From the NCBI GenBank assembly GCA_002245135.1, contig NGBS01001166.1, positions 124,001 to 188,000 on the forward strand: a stretch of DNA of 64,000 bases. Direction: 5' to 3'. Under the pieces are notes generated by a model. The model was given only the letters and a program-made list of their open reading frames with translations. It was not told the DNA's origin and did no database searches. This document shows positions 47,251 through 62,240 of the stretch, piece by piece. The translations under genes and the position numbers were made by a program. The DNA is from Proteromonas lacertae (lineage: Eukaryota > Sar > Bigyra > Opalinata > Proteromonadidae). The stretch's first letter is position 1. Every line of letters starts with the position of its first letter.

Positions 47251-48314
47251 CTATTTTCCCATAAAATTACCTTTAATATCAATCTGTATTTCATCACCAG
47301 CTTCAACATCAAGATCTTCTGGAGTACTACTTAAATCTATTTTCTCTCCATCAAATATCATCTTTTCAACAACATAAGACCTTGTTTCTAATAAATACTT
47401 CACAATTCTATCAAATGTTCCATCTGGAGGTAATGAAACAGGAATTGTTTCTTTTTGGCCTAATAACTTCAAATTAATAGAAACTTTTGATTTATTTTCT
47501 TCATCTTTCTTTTCTTCATCATCTTTCATTTCATCAAAATCATTACTATTCTTATCATCTCTTCTTCCTTCAACTTCTTTTGTAGCTCTAATTGTGATTG
47601 AATCTCCACTTAATAATACAAGATCTTTAGTGGTTGTGGTGGGTAAAATTCGTTCTTTATTTGTATATAGACATTTAAATTCATATTTCTTTCTATCTAA
47701 AAATGCAAAGACTTTATCAAAACAGTCATTTTCATTAATTGTCACTTTTTCTTTTTTATCATCTATTTCTATTGTTATAAATATTTTATTCTATTCAGAC
47801 AAGTATAAAAATGTTATAACATATACACATTCATTTACTTCTGCTATATCTTCATCATCTTCATCTAGATTTGGTGGTTTTATTACTTTATTTCTATATA
47901 ATGATATTTTATTTTAATATATACATATCTATATTGTCTAATATTGATGTCTTTTTCAGTCTAGGTAATTCTATTTCTTCTAAAGGAGCTGGATGAATAT
48001 CTTTTAGACTTTTCCAATCTATTGAATTTAATAAACTATATAATCTCATACTATCATCATTATTATTAAATTCAACTACCTCTATATCATCCTCTTCATT
48101 ATTATCTTCTTTTGCTCTTTTACTTGTTCTTTTGTATGAGCCTTCATTTGTTTTTCTTTTTTTACCTGCATCATTATTTTTAGCTATATCCTTCATAGAG
48201 TTTTGTCTCTTTCTTTCTTTCAATTGTTTCAATTCTAATATAAATGGCAAATAATAAAATACTTAGTTCTAGCATTTCTTTTTCATAATTATTCAAAGAT
48301 ATTTCTTCACTCAT
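47251..48314 (-). CDS. Rad60/Esc2/NIP45-like protein with SUMO-like domains
   Basis: Starts MSEEISLNNYEKEML at 48314; 28-nt intron about 48267-48240. A basic, charged N-terminal region (KKRKTNEGSYKRTSKR, NLS-like) is followed by acidic stretches. Two ubiquitin-like folds occupy the C-terminal half: the first at about 47745-47560 and the second (INLKLLGQKETIPVSLPPDGTF … FDGEKIDLSSTPEDLDVEAGDEIQID) at about 47500-47270. The 'TPEDLDVEAGD' ending is typical of the SUMO-like domain 2 of Rad60/NIP45, which binds the SUMO E2 Ubc9 and supports genome stability. No C-terminal di-Gly is present, so it is not a conjugated modifier. Confidence 0.65.
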
Positions 48315-48393
48315 TAACTCAATATAATACAAAATAAATATATATAGGTTTGATTATTATCAAGCTTTTGGTTTTTTAAATTTTGAATTTCTT

Positions 48394-50686
48394 ATGGACT
48401 TCTTACAAAAAGTGAAATCAACTTATAGAGTTTTGTCTAAAATAACCCCATCTACCCATTATAAATGGTTGGTTTACCAGTATATATTTTATTCTAGTTA
48501 TTTATTGATAGAAGAAGGAGTTATTGCAAAGCATTCACAAAGAAATTTCCAAGAAAAGACATTCATATCATATATGACAAATTATACACTACAAGATGGC
48601 AAATTCAAACAAGTCTCCTTCCCTTATTCATTGGACAGTGTAAAAATTATTTCACCATCACCATCAGGCAATTTAATTGCACTTGTAAAATCTAAAAAAG
48701 GAGATAATAATGTATTTTGAATTAATGCAATTGTAATAGGAAGCAGATGATGTAATTGAAATATGGGATCATGGTAGTCTTCGTAATTCCATTAGTACCA
48801 AAACTACCAACCAGCAAATCATCACTGATCCAACATTCAAAACATTTGAATGGTCAAAAGATGAAACAAAAATCTTATACGTCGCTGAACCAAAACATCC
48901 TAAATCATCCGGATACTTAGATCCAATCGATGACAAGAATCGACCAGATTCAGTAGGTGAAGAATTCAAGTATCGTGAAGAGTGGGGTGAACAATTAGTT
49001 GGAATAAGTATACCACGTCCATTTCTATTAAATCTAACACCAGATCCACCAGTAATTAGAGTATATTTTATAGAAATATTATATATAGGCAATCAAAGGT
49101 ATTAATGATGAAATATCAGTTGGTCAAGCTTCTTTCACCTCTGATTATAATCATATTGTATTCGTAGGATATCATCATAAACCACGCCGTTATGGCTTAA
49201 AACATTGTTGTAATCGTTATTCATCTTTATATGTAATGGATATTACTGAAAATAAAATTAAAAAAGAAAAAAGCACCAGTGAAGATGATGAAACAATGGA
49301 TATTGGACATGAACCAGAATTATTATTATCGACCAACGAAAAGTTTGTCCATTTCCCCCAATTTAGTCCTGATAAATCACTATTAGCCTACTTTACACAT
49401 GATTATTGTATTGCTCATCAAACTGCATTTAAATTGAACATAATGGATTGGAAGACTAAATCAACTAAAACAATAGTCAATGTAGTTGATAAACCAAAAT
49501 CAGTGGATGAATTTCCTGGTTTATATTTATGCGCTTATTTACCAAATCAAATATTTACATCTGATAATAAATATATTATATTAAATTCACAATGGAGATC
49601 ATCTTATGATATGATTAGAATAGATACAACAACAGGTGAAATTAAGAATATATCTACACATAATCAAGAGAATTGTACTGTTTTGTCTATTGATAATGAT
49701 CCAATGAATGGTTCTAATAGAATATTAGTAAATATTAGTGAACCACATCATCCACCATATTTACAAATTAGAAATATTAATGGAGAAATATTATACAACA
49801 TGTATCAGGAAATACAACCATCAGAATGTAAAGAAATATTAAATTCATTTGATTATGAAGTATTACAAGTAAATCCGAGAGAATCATCTGATTTTAGTGA
49901 ACAGTATGAATGTACATTATTTACGCCTAAGAATGTTAACAATACTCCATTATTAGTATTACCTCATGGTGGTCCAAACAGTAGTAATTGTATTGGATAT
50001 TCATTTCTATTACCACAATGGATACAAATGGGATATAGTGTATTAACTGTCAATTATCGTGGTTCTATTGGTTTTGGGAATTATTTATTGAATTCACTTC
50101 AAGGAAATATTGGAACGAAAGATGTACATGATATTGAAGATGCTGTAGCATTAGTAATAAATAGAGAAAACTCAGTTATTGATAAATCAAAATTGTTAAT
50201 TTGTGGAGGAAGTCATGGTGGATTTTTGGCAGGTCATTTAATAGGACAACAGCCTGATATGTTTAAAGCAGCTGTATTAGAATGTGCAGTATTGAATATC
50301 GCATCAATGGTTTCCACCTCAGATATTATTGATTGGTGTGTTGGACAAGCTACTGGTGATTATAAATTAGATCATTTAAGAGGATATACTGGTGAAGAGT
50401 ATGAAATTATGAGAAAATGCAGCCCTATTGCTTATATTGAGAATGTTAAAACACCTGCATTGATTTTATCAGGTATGGTTGATCAAAGAGTGCCATATAC
50501 AAATGTTTTGGAGTATTTTAATATTTTGAGAAATCGTGGTGTTGATACAGAGTATATTCGTTTTTATATGTTTATTGTTTTTATAGATTCTACTTATATC
50601 CAAAAGATTGTCATAATCTTGATGATTTTGGAACATCTATTGATTGTTTCTTCCACATTGCCGAGTGGTTTAACAAATACATTTAA
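48394..50686 (+). CDS. APEH: Acylaminoacyl-peptidase (S9C prolyl oligopeptidase family)
   Basis: Serine peptidase removing N-acylated amino acids from peptides. Starts MDFLQKVKSTYRVLSKI at 48394. The first two thirds is a beta-propeller (EWSKDETKILYVAE; FPQFSPDKSLLAYF). The C-terminal alpha/beta-hydrolase has a complete triad: Ser in CGGSHGGF (about 50210), Asp in GMVDQRVP (about 50480) and His in PKDCHNLDD (about 50615, after a 35-nt intron). Other introns lie at about 48710-48739 and 49061-49088. The product ends AEWFNKYI at 50686; the open frame continuing to 50744 reads through the intron. About 735 residues, normal for the family. Confidence 0.88.
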
Positions 50687-50777
50687 TTGTTTTTGTTTTA
50701 TATTATTTATTATGTTTGTTTTAAATTATTTAAAACCCAAATAAATAAAAAATGAGATTATAATCAAGAAGGTTAAT

Positions 50778-53680
<2,903 letters not shown>

Positions 53681-53874
53681 ACAACTGAATAAATTATATT
53701 ATGATAGATATATATAAATATTTTTTTATGATTTGGTTTAAATAGAAATTAATTAAAACAAATTGAATATAATACTATTTATGTTTAATAACAATAAAAA
53801 GATATAAATAATGAAAATGAAAAAGTCGAGCCAGATTTGAGCAAACGTAACTTGTATTTTTTATTTTTGAGTAA

Positions 53875-55074
53875 ATGAAGAGACTAGTGGTGTTTATATT
53901 ATGCTCTATAATCTTAATTACATATGCCTGTCAGAATATGTGTAATGGACATGGAGATTGTGCTAAAAAAGACAAATGTGAGTGTTATCCTGGTTGGGGA
54001 GGTGCTGATTGTTCACTAAGTATTTATTAAATTCATATACATTTTTTAGGAGCTTGTCCATACGATGTTGCATTTATCGATGCTAATCTTGGTGATCTTA
54101 ACCATAATGGTAAATTGGATGATGAAAAAACATATATAAAAACAGAATGGTATCCACAATCAGGTATACCAGAACAACCACCAGCTTCTCACTGGTATGC
54201 AGAATGTTCAGGTGTAGGTAATTGTAATAGAGAATCTGGTGAATGTGAATGTTATCCAGGTTATACTGGTTCAGCTTGTCAAAGAACTGCTTGTCCAACT
54301 AAAGTAGAAGGTGAACAATGTTCAGGAAATGGAGTATGTATCTCATCAGAACGTCGTTTAGCAGAATCACATAATCCATACGCTAGCTGGGAAACACCAA
54401 AAATGTATTCTTGCAAATGTGATAGTGGATATGAAGGAATTGCTTGTGATAAAATACAATGTCCAGTTGGAGCAGATCCATTATTGTCTGATCAATTAAA
54501 TATGACAATAAATTATATATTAGGTGAAAATAGTGATAAACCAACTTGTGATTGGTATTCAATTCGTTATACTTATGATGGATTAACATATGAAACAACT
54601 CAAATCAGAGCAAGAGGAACAAATGCATTAAAAAAGAAAGAACAAATCCCACCAGATGAAGATTATTCAAGAGAATATTCTGCTGAAATTGCTCAAGCTA
54701 TTCACGATAGTATTCCACCATTAACATCAGCAAGAGTTGGTATAGAACTATCAGGTGCTAATTATCAAGTAGTCATTCAAACAAATAACTTAGATATTGA
54801 AAAATTCAAATTATCAAAAGTAGAGATTACAGGAGAATGTGCTGCAGCTAGTGGAATATTTGCATCTTCAGGAACACAATACACATGTTCAAAGAGAGGA
54901 AATTGTGATTATTCAACTGGATTATGTAAATGTTTTAAAGGTTTTACAGGATCAGCTTGTGATAGATTTATTACATCTCAATTACCAACAACAAACACAA
55001 ATTCTAATACTAACACAACTATAACTCCAACTTCAACAACTGATATTAAAGTTGATGTAACTACATCTTCATAA
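53875..55074 (+). CDS. Secreted EGF-like repeat protein
   Basis: Starts [18 protein letters not shown], a signal peptide, at 53875, followed at once by an EGF-like module ([21 protein letters not shown]). A 30-nt intron lies at about 54020-54049. Further EGF-like modules occur: [29 protein letters not shown]…CKCDSGYEG and [22 protein letters not shown], the last near the C-terminus. The 'CSGxGxC…CxCxxGxxG' pattern is the tenascin/teneurin-type EGF common in protist secreted proteins. The tail is Thr/Asn/Ser-rich low complexity with no membrane anchor. Probably cell-surface or extracellular matrix. Confidence 0.8.
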
Positions 55075-55174
55075 TTTCATTATATATTTTATTATTATTT
55101 TATTCTGTTTATATTCTTTTACATTTATATTTTCCAATAAACAATTTATATTAACTATATTTAAATACAAAAAT

Positions 55175-56152
55175 TTAAGCAATAAAGATTATCAAAAACA
55201 ATATAAATATTACCAATACCATAAATAACTTTATCACTAATGATTTGTTATTTCTAATGCTATCTGCATAATCCAACAACTTAGTATAACCTGCAGACAC
55301 ACGTTCTTCTGCTTCAGATACTGTATCATCAATATAAATAATCTGTTCTCCTTGTAAAGCAGTAACATTAGCCAATCTTGAAAATAGTTGTGATACTTCT
55401 TCCATTTGATGTTGGATATTCATCATAGCTTGAGCTCTTTGTTGTGCATAAGTTGGTCTTGCTAAAGTTGGACTAGCTAATACTACACCTTGATCTGGTG
55501 ATATTACTGGAGCTGATGGAGATCCCACAGGACGAGGTAAACCATCGCTTTTTGGAGTTGATGTTGATGATGGTGATTCTTTATGTCTTGAACTATAAGT
55601 GACTGGTTTTGATAATTCTGGTAATTTTGTTCCAAACTTGGCTTTCTTATCTTGTGTATCTGCTAAATTATCATGACGTATTTGTAATGCATTTTGCAAT
55701 TCGGCTGTCTTTACTTTCAATGATGATTGTAATCTTGATATTATTATTTGATTATTTTCGATTGCTTGAGACCCACTATCTTTCTTTGCAGATAATGATT
55801 GTTCTAATTTCTCCAAATCACGAGTAATTGATATTATTTCTTCTTTCACACTGCTTGATAGATGTGAAATTTCTTCTTCTGGATCATCAAACATAGCTTT
55901 CTTTTTTGCCACTATGAAATATAACAGAGTTTATGGAATACACCTAGTTAATTGTTGAAGCTTTGTAGTGGTTGTAGAAATATGCCTAGCTACTTGTGAA
56001 GCTAACAATGAAAATTCTGAAGGTCTCATTGGCTGACGAATATCCTAAATATATAATATCACGAACATTTGTACTAATAACCCCCTTTCTTCCTCTTTAC
56101 ATAAGGTTTTTGCAAAATCATAAAAATCTTTTGTTCTGTTTACCGATACCAT
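55175..56152 (-). CDS. STX5: Syntaxin-5 (Sed5) Qa-SNARE
   Basis: ER-Golgi membrane-fusion SNARE. The N-terminus MVSVNRTKDFYDFAKTL carries the 'R-T-x-E/D-F' peptide typical of syntaxin 5, which binds the SM protein Sly1. A middle exon (QPMRPSEFSLLASQVARHIS) and the long last exon (55912-55175) follow. The SNARE motif near the end includes the zero-layer Gln (NVTALQGEQIIYIDDTV) and is followed directly by a tail anchor (LVIKLFMVLVIFILFLIIFIA). Introns are near 56095-56050 and 55945-55910; the first junction sits in a G-run and its exact edge is unclear. Length about 320 residues, as expected. Confidence 0.85.
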
Positions 56153-56278
56153 TCCCTTATCCTACTTAAAAAGAGAAAAGAAGTTAAAACAATTCAGTCA
56201 AAATAGATTCTAAAGTAGCATTTATTTGTAATATAATTATGTAAATTCTATATTGCATAATCAAATCCGTTGCTAAAA

Positions 56279-57112
56279 TGACTTTTTTAAGCTATATAGT
56301 GGTTATCATATGTATATAAAAATATAATTAATTCATTAAAGGCTTTTTACATCCAATATGGTCTTGTTACATTCAAGGAAAGGATGGTGGAGTTTGTGTT
56401 AATCCTTCTGAATATCGTGATGATTTTTTCGGAATTTGTAGTGGTTTAATCACTTACAGGACATGTGTACCAAAGACTGTATATAAATGAAGAGATATTT
56501 TTTAGGCAAGTTATACAAACCCTAACTTGACGGTTGCAAACAAAGTTAGATGGATAGAAAATACATATAGAGAGGTTGTAGACAATCAAATTGCATTGGA
56601 ACAGAATAAAACTTATAGACAAAATAGTATTTTTCATTTTCATTTCATTTTAATTAATAGTTGATGAAGTACATATTAGATTTTATCATAATAAAGATGT
56701 ATAGCAATTATAATTATAAATTTTTATAAAATAGTGTCAAAAAGCATACTTGAATTACATTTGTTGGTCTAATTTCCCTCGTTGTGATGAAGAAGATCGT
56801 AGTCTAATGTTATGTAGATCTGTCTGTGAAAATTACGCTAAAGCATGCAAATTAACAAATGATTTAAAAAGATGTGGTCCAACTGAGTATCAGAATGGCT
56901 ATGATCCAGAAAAAGCAGAATATACAGATGTAAAGGGATATACGAAGTTTTATAGAGATTTTTTCCCAGGCCAACCCTTTAGAGATGGTGAATTTGATGG
57001 AAGAAAACCATTACCTGTCTGTACACCTAGTATTCTTAATGATTCACTTGTATTCTCGCCATCATTTATTATACTCATTGTATCTATATTTCTAACAATC
57101 TTACTCGTCTAA
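56279..57112 (+). CDS. Frizzled-CRD-like cell-surface protein
   Basis: Starts MTFLSYIVVIICFLHP (signal peptide) at 56279. Exons are joined by introns of about 30, 27, 34 and 36 nt (about 56312-56341, 56477-56504, 56626-56659, 56695-56731). The mature protein is Cys-rich: GVCVNPSEY, GICSGL, CQKAYLNYICWSNFPRCDEE and LCRSVCENYAKAC. The 'Fx-x-FPRC…lC…C…aC' pattern is that of a Frizzled cysteine-rich domain. The C-terminus is a single hydrophobic segment ending the protein (FIILIVSIFLTILLV), either a membrane anchor or a GPI signal. N-glycosylation sites (NLT, NKT) are present. Ligand unknown. Confidence 0.65.
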
Positions 57113-57240
57113 TAATACTATAATTTAAGAATTATATTTTATATTACACCACTGTTGTTTGGAATTATTTAAATATATCAAATTAACAAAAATATAACAA
57201 TATTACAAGGAAAGATTTTAATCTTAAAAATTAATTAAGT

Positions 57241-58571
57241 TCAATACTTAGAAATATACTCAATTGGTCTTGCTTTCGATAAAAATTCTTGTGCAATCTT
57301 TGAAGCAGCTCTTCTTCTAGTTAAAGCACCAGTTTGAATATCATATCTCAACTCTAAAGCTTTCTTTGTAACATCATCATCTTGTTTTACTCTTCTAGTC
57401 AACTATTCAGTGTAAATAAATAAATAATTCAATATATATAATATATTATACATAATATTGTAACTGACTCCACATAGCCGTTTCATATTGCCATTTTCTC
57501 TTCTTTTCCATTTCTCCACTCTCTAAACCACTCTTCCAAAATCTTTCAATACAACTGTATATTTCATCCATGTAAGTCTTCTTCATTGCACTACATTTCA
57601 ACACTTCAGCTGTCCAATTAGGTGCCTTTTGACCTAATATTGCCATTCCCTTTGAATTCTCTTCTACCACTTTTTCGACTGTTGCTTTTGGCACCATATC
57701 TATTTTATTAATCACAATTGCATCAGAATGTTCCATTATTCCTTTCTTCACTCCTTGTAATGAATCACCCATTGTTGGAGGCATTACTAGCATAAACATA
57801 TCAACCATATCATCCACTACTACCTCAGATTGACCTAAACCGACTGTTTCTACAATCACAAAATCATATCCAACTGATTCTGTTAATAATACTAAATCAG
57901 CAGTATGTTCTGTTACTCCACCTAAATCACCATTACTGGGAGATGGACGGACATATGCATTAGGATCTACCGATAGTTCAATCATTCTAGTTTTATCACC
58001 TAATAAACTTCCTCCTGTTAAGATACTGGAAGGATCTATACATAAGACACAAACTTTGTATCCCTTTTTTGTTAAATATTTTCCTAATGCTTCTACTAAT
58101 GTGGATTTACCTGCTCCTGGAGGTCCTGTTATCCCTAATCGAAATGCGGCTGGTTTGAATTTATCTTTGCCGAATTTTTCTTCTAATTCTTTACGTTTGA
58201 CTGATGTAATAAAATCTAATAAATAATCGGCTTGGATAGCATGATCCCATCTTTCTGATTCCACTATTTATCATATTAAAAATGAAGAAATACGTAATGT
58301 AATTGATCTACTAAGATGTGCTCTACTTCCACTAAGACATCCCTTTATTAATTCCCATGTTTCTGGTTTTAATTCTTTTGGCACATGTACACCCTATGAT
58401 TTAAATATTTATACATACTTTATATGTTTTTGGTATTTCGCATGCACAAATACTACGTTTCCTATACAAAATTAATAAATTATTATTTTTATTAAATATT
58501 AAATACAAGCTTCCATTGAAAACCATTCTACGTATGGCAGAACCTAAATATTTCGATTGATATGCAAACAT
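57241..58571 (-). CDS. MMAA: Methylmalonyl-CoA mutase-associated GTPase MMAA/MeaB
   Basis: G3E-family GTPase chaperone that loads and protects adenosylcobalamin on methylmalonyl-CoA mutase. The start MFAYQSKYLGSAIRRMVF at 58571 looks like a mitochondrial targeting peptide. The core exon (58264-57450) has P-loop GPPGAGKSTL, Mg/switch region DPSS and DKTRM, VIVETVGLGQSE (switch II/Walker B), and the NKID guanine motif. The C-terminal exon (about 57402-57241) gives the dimerisation arm (ALTRRRAASKIAQEF). Five exons; introns are 25-55 nt. Implies a B12-dependent propionate/methylmalonate pathway. It diverges from TEX10/IPI1 over 65 bp. Confidence 0.9.
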
Positions 58572-58636
58572 TAAAAGAGAAAATTGGATCTAAAAAATAA
58601 TGGTTATTGAAAACTCAAACAGGTTCGACATTAAAA

Positions 58637-60595
58637 ATGACAAAAAGAAAAAGAGGTAATAGCGACTTTGTTAAAGTTAAAGAAAAGGTTGGTAAGAAAG
58701 CTAAGAGGTTAAATGAGACAAATACAAATTTTTTTATGAAATCCATCGTGATGCCCAAACAAAGTACCTTTGATGAGAAAGGATCAGCAGTTAATCAAAG
58801 AAACCTTCGTTTTATTGATCTGATTCCACAATTAAAACATTACAATCCTTCAATTAGAAAAGATGCAGTTTTAGGTTTGAAGGATTTTTTCATCAAAAAT
58901 CCAGAATCATTATTACCAAAATTAAGTCAAACATTAGATGCAATATTACCAATGTTAATTGATGTTGAAAAACAAGTTAGATCATCTCTCAAATTATTAA
59001 TTGAGTATATACTTTCAAATGTTCAAAGTACTCAATATCAACCATATATGAAATTAACAGTAGTGTATATATGTCATGCAATGACATCAATGCATACAAA
59101 TGTAAGAAAAGACATTACAACAATTATCAGATTATTCATCAATTTATATCCAAATTTAATAGCAGAACACAGTGAAATGATAATAAAAAATATGTCTTCC
59201 TTATTAAAATCATCATCTGATGATATAATGACAAGAACAAAACAAATGAATAAAAACAAAAATAAAGAATTAGATGTTGACATTGATTTAATTGAATGTT
59301 TGAAATTATTCTTGAATATTTTATGTCCAAAAACAACTTCTACAGTTTTATCACATAAAGAAAGTAATAAATTGAATTTTGAAACAATTGGTATTAGTGG
59401 ATTAATGGTTTTATCACAATTTTCAGATTGTATAGTATTTAAACCAATAGTTAATTATGAAATATCAAAAACATCAATTTCAAAAGATTCTTTACAAAAC
59501 GCATTTGTTGTTATTTGGAAAGGTTTGTCAGATATTTGGCTTGAGAAAATAATAGAAGTTTCATCTACAACAAATCCACAACCAATTTTAATAAAACTAA
59601 TAACACAGATAATGGAATGTAAATATAATATTTCAAATTATTTTATTGTCAATGAAGAATATGATTCTTTAATTGATATTAATAATTATATCAAATTATA
59701 CATATCACAATATATGTCTCAATATCCATTACACTTAGTAGATAACACAATTCAGAATAAAAATGAATTAAATAAACTAGTTATAAATCATAATTTGTTG
59801 TTTTCATTATATCAATTTAATTTAAATGATATATATCGTAGGAATAATCAGAAGAAGAATAAACCAATTCATAGTGATTTATATACTAATATTATATCAT
59901 ATTTAAATGAATTATTAAAATTAATTGATTATAGACAGTTTGATGTTGATAATACTAGTTGTAATTATTTGTTATACTTATTCACAAAAGCAACCAAACA
60001 TATTGATTCAAATGAAGAAATATCACAGTTACTTGAGAAATTTGTTAAGAATGTAGTAAGATGTCCATATAGAAATAGTAATAAGATATTATTGTATCAG
60101 TTTTTACTTCAAATATTTGATAAACAGATTATTATAGGAAATGATGATTATTGTGTTGATAAAACATTAATAAAGCAGTCATTGAATCTGATTCCTGAGT
60201 TATTGTCTCATTTTGAATATAATGAAGGTAATAAAGATGATGTGAATGAATTGTTACACAATTGGAATCATTTGATTGTGAAAATGGATGAAAGTGAAAT
60301 GAAAGATGTTATTAATTGTTTGTTAGTGTTTTTCAAAATTCCAATAGAAGAAAAGGATAAAACTTTATTAGAAATACCATTCATAAACCAATATGATGTT
60401 GATACACAAAGATTATTGTTCAGTTTGTTTTATTATATACCATTTAATGAAGAATTTATAAATGCATTAGTTAATTATATCAAAAGTGAGTTTAATCATT
60501 TAGACAATTCTCTTCTAACCTTCTTGATAAACATTTTAAATATAAAAAACGAAACTGAAGTAGTTGAAGCAATACAAACAGTAATTAACAAATAA
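58637..60595 (+). CDS. TEX10: TEX10/Ipi1-like Rix1 complex protein
   Basis: Pre-60S ribosome maturation factor. The ATG at 58637 is chosen because MTKRKRGNSDFVKVKEKVGKK aligns with the start of human TEX10 (MTKKRKRQHDFQKVKLKVGKK); the upstream in-frame codons to 58607 are not needed. Then follow LRFIDLIPQLKHYNPSIRKDAVLGLKD and HEAT-like repeats over the first 200 residues, with helical sequence to the end. Single uninterrupted exon of 652 codons, which is unusual here. The C-terminal half is diverged. Nucleolar localisation is inferred from the family. Confidence 0.8.
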   Translation: MTKRKRGNSDFVKVKEKVGKKAKRLNETNTNFFMKSIVMPKQSTFDEKGSAVNQRNLRFIDLIPQLKHYNPSIRKDAVLGLKDFFIKNPESLLPKLSQTLDAILPMLIDVEKQVRSSLKLLIEYILSNVQSTQYQPYMKLTVVYICHAMTSMHTNVRKDITTIIRLFINLYPNLIAEHSEMIIKNMSSLLKSSSDDIMTRTKQMNKNKNKELDVDIDLIECLKLFLNILCPKTTSTVLSHKESNKLNFETIGISGLMVLSQFSDCIVFKPIVNYEISKTSISKDSLQNAFVVIWKGLSDIWLEKIIEVSSTTNPQPILIKLITQIMECKYNISNYFIVNEEYDSLIDINNYIKLYISQYMSQYPLHLVDNTIQNKNELNKLVINHNLLFSLYQFNLNDIYRRNNQKKNKPIHSDLYTNIISYLNELLKLIDYRQFDVDNTSCNYLLYLFTKATKHIDSNEEISQLLEKFVKNVVRCPYRNSNKILLYQFLLQIFDKQIIIGNDDYCVDKTLIKQSLNLIPELLSHFEYNEGNKDDVNELLHNWNHLIVKMDESEMKDVINCLLVFFKIPIEEKDKTLLEIPFINQYDVDTQRLLFSLFYYIPFNEEFINALVNYIKSEFNHLDNSLLTFLINILNIKNETEVVEAIQTVINK

Positions 60596-60639
60596 AGAAG
60601 AAAAAAATTAAATCTATTCTATTGTATGTATTATTCTTT

Positions 60640-61167
60640 TTATATTCCTGATGAGTTTTGTGTTTCCCATCCTGATCCTACTGATAAACCAACATCTTCA
60701 GAAGATACTATTCCTTCTTTTGACGAAGATGTTTTTGACTTCTTTGCAGCTGTTTTTACTGATGCTTCTGCACGTCTCTTCTTTGCTTCCTTTTCTTCCT
60801 CTTTACGATTCAAGAATTTTGGATAAATCTTCTTTAATTCTTCATCAGAAAAAATACCATACTCAATACACCATTTTAATGCCATATATGAATTTGGATT
60901 TTCATGATATAATGATTCATAGAACACTCGATCAGCAGAACCCTAATTTCACTAAACAATAACAAAATATACTGGCGATGGTGTTGGACGCAATTGCCCT
61001 TTCTTGTGTAATGTAACTTCGGTATCATCCACATTTACAACAACTCCAGAATCACTTTGGCTTAAAACTACTGTTTTCTTGTCTTTTATATCTTTAACAT
61101 CCTTTGGTGGTGCATTTTTTGTTGTATGTTCCAATTTAACTGGCTCATCATCAGAGGATGAAGACAT
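60640..61167 (-). CDS. Small conserved charged protein of unknown function
   Basis: Two exons: 61167-about 60975 (MSSSSDDEPVKLEHTT, acidic/Ser-rich, ending RPTPSP), an intron of about 30 nt, then about 60944-60640 (GSADRVFYESLYHENPNSYMALKWCIEYG…). The 'FYESLxxxxPxSxMAxxWCxExG' block resembles a short motif seen in uncharacterised nuclear proteins of plants and other eukaryotes. Downstream is a Lys/Ala/Ser-rich basic helix and a Gly/Ser tail. Possibly nuclear; function not assigned. It diverges from the next gene over 71 bp. Confidence 0.6.
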
Positions 61168-61238
61168 TTTTTAAAAATGGAGCGAAATTGTCAAACCAAA
61201 AAGCTTGATAAAAAGACGTTTTTAATATTTTCTAAAAA

Positions 61239-62130
61239 ATGTATCAAAGCTATCAAAGACCAGAGCCATTGCATGCTGAATTCAAAATCGGTAGTGTTAA
61301 TGGAAGAATGAATTTTAATCAGAATTCAAAAGCATTTCATACTTCAGATATTCCCCAAAGAGTGTTAGAGAAGAAGAAAGAAGTGTTATCGTTTAAAGAT
61401 CCAGATTACTTGAAGTTAAAAACTCCAGGTTGGGATAGAAGTACTTCTGCACCTAAAAAATTGTGTGAAAGACTATCAGCTCAAATAGCTGAAAGAGATT
61501 TATTGGATTTTCAATATAATTATCGTGCAGAAAGTCTCCACAAAAAAGAACAAATATATCAACCACCTCCAAATAAATTCGAAATTGATAGACTAACATT
61601 ACTAAGTAATAAAGAGAAAAAACATTCTGTGATCATGCAGTTGTATATATTAAGATATCATTATTATTATTTAGGCTTCAAGAAGAAAACCTTTGATAAT
61701 AAGTGAAGATCTTGAAGATAAACCACAATTTAATACGTCTACAGTAATAAATCCATTTTTAAATGAATCTACACTATTCAATACAACAAAGAAATCAATA
61801 GAATCAACGAAGAAATGGAATCAATTGCTAGAAACAAAAGGATATAGAAAACCAGAAGAAAGATATAATGATAAAAACACAATAAAACTTCATGAGACAG
61901 TGGAGAAGTATTATGAACTACCTCCATTAGATCCAGAATGTACATTTCATCCTAAATTAACAACAAAGACAATTGATAGAAGATATGCTGTTTATTCACA
62001 TCCAGGTACTTTTGGACCATCTCCAGATGGTGGAACAATGTGGTCTTGCTGTTTACAATCAGATAAAGAGAGCAGAGGCTGTGTTAAGAAGGTGTATAAT
62101 CCTGATCAATTAAATGTTGCATCTATTTAA
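61239..62130 (+). CDS. CHORD-like zinc-motif protein, possible flagellar component
   Basis: Starts MYQSYQRPEPLHAEF at 61239. A 32-nt intron at about 61643-61674 joins the two open frames. The sequence is Lys/Glu/Pro-rich with repeated short 'FHPKL/FDNK' elements. The C-terminus reads YSHPGTFGPSPDGGTMWSCC…GC, matching the HPG…WSCC…GC core of CHORD-type and related zinc-binding modules that occur at the ends of several microtubule-associated or flagellar proteins. I recognise no full-length family. Confidence 0.6.
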
Positions 62131-62240
62131 GATATAAATGTATTTTAGTAATTATTTTTTCTTTGTTAATTATTTAGTAATTTTATTTTTTGTTGTATTA
62201 GTTGAAAATAGATAGAATATAAATTTGAACAATCATTAAC

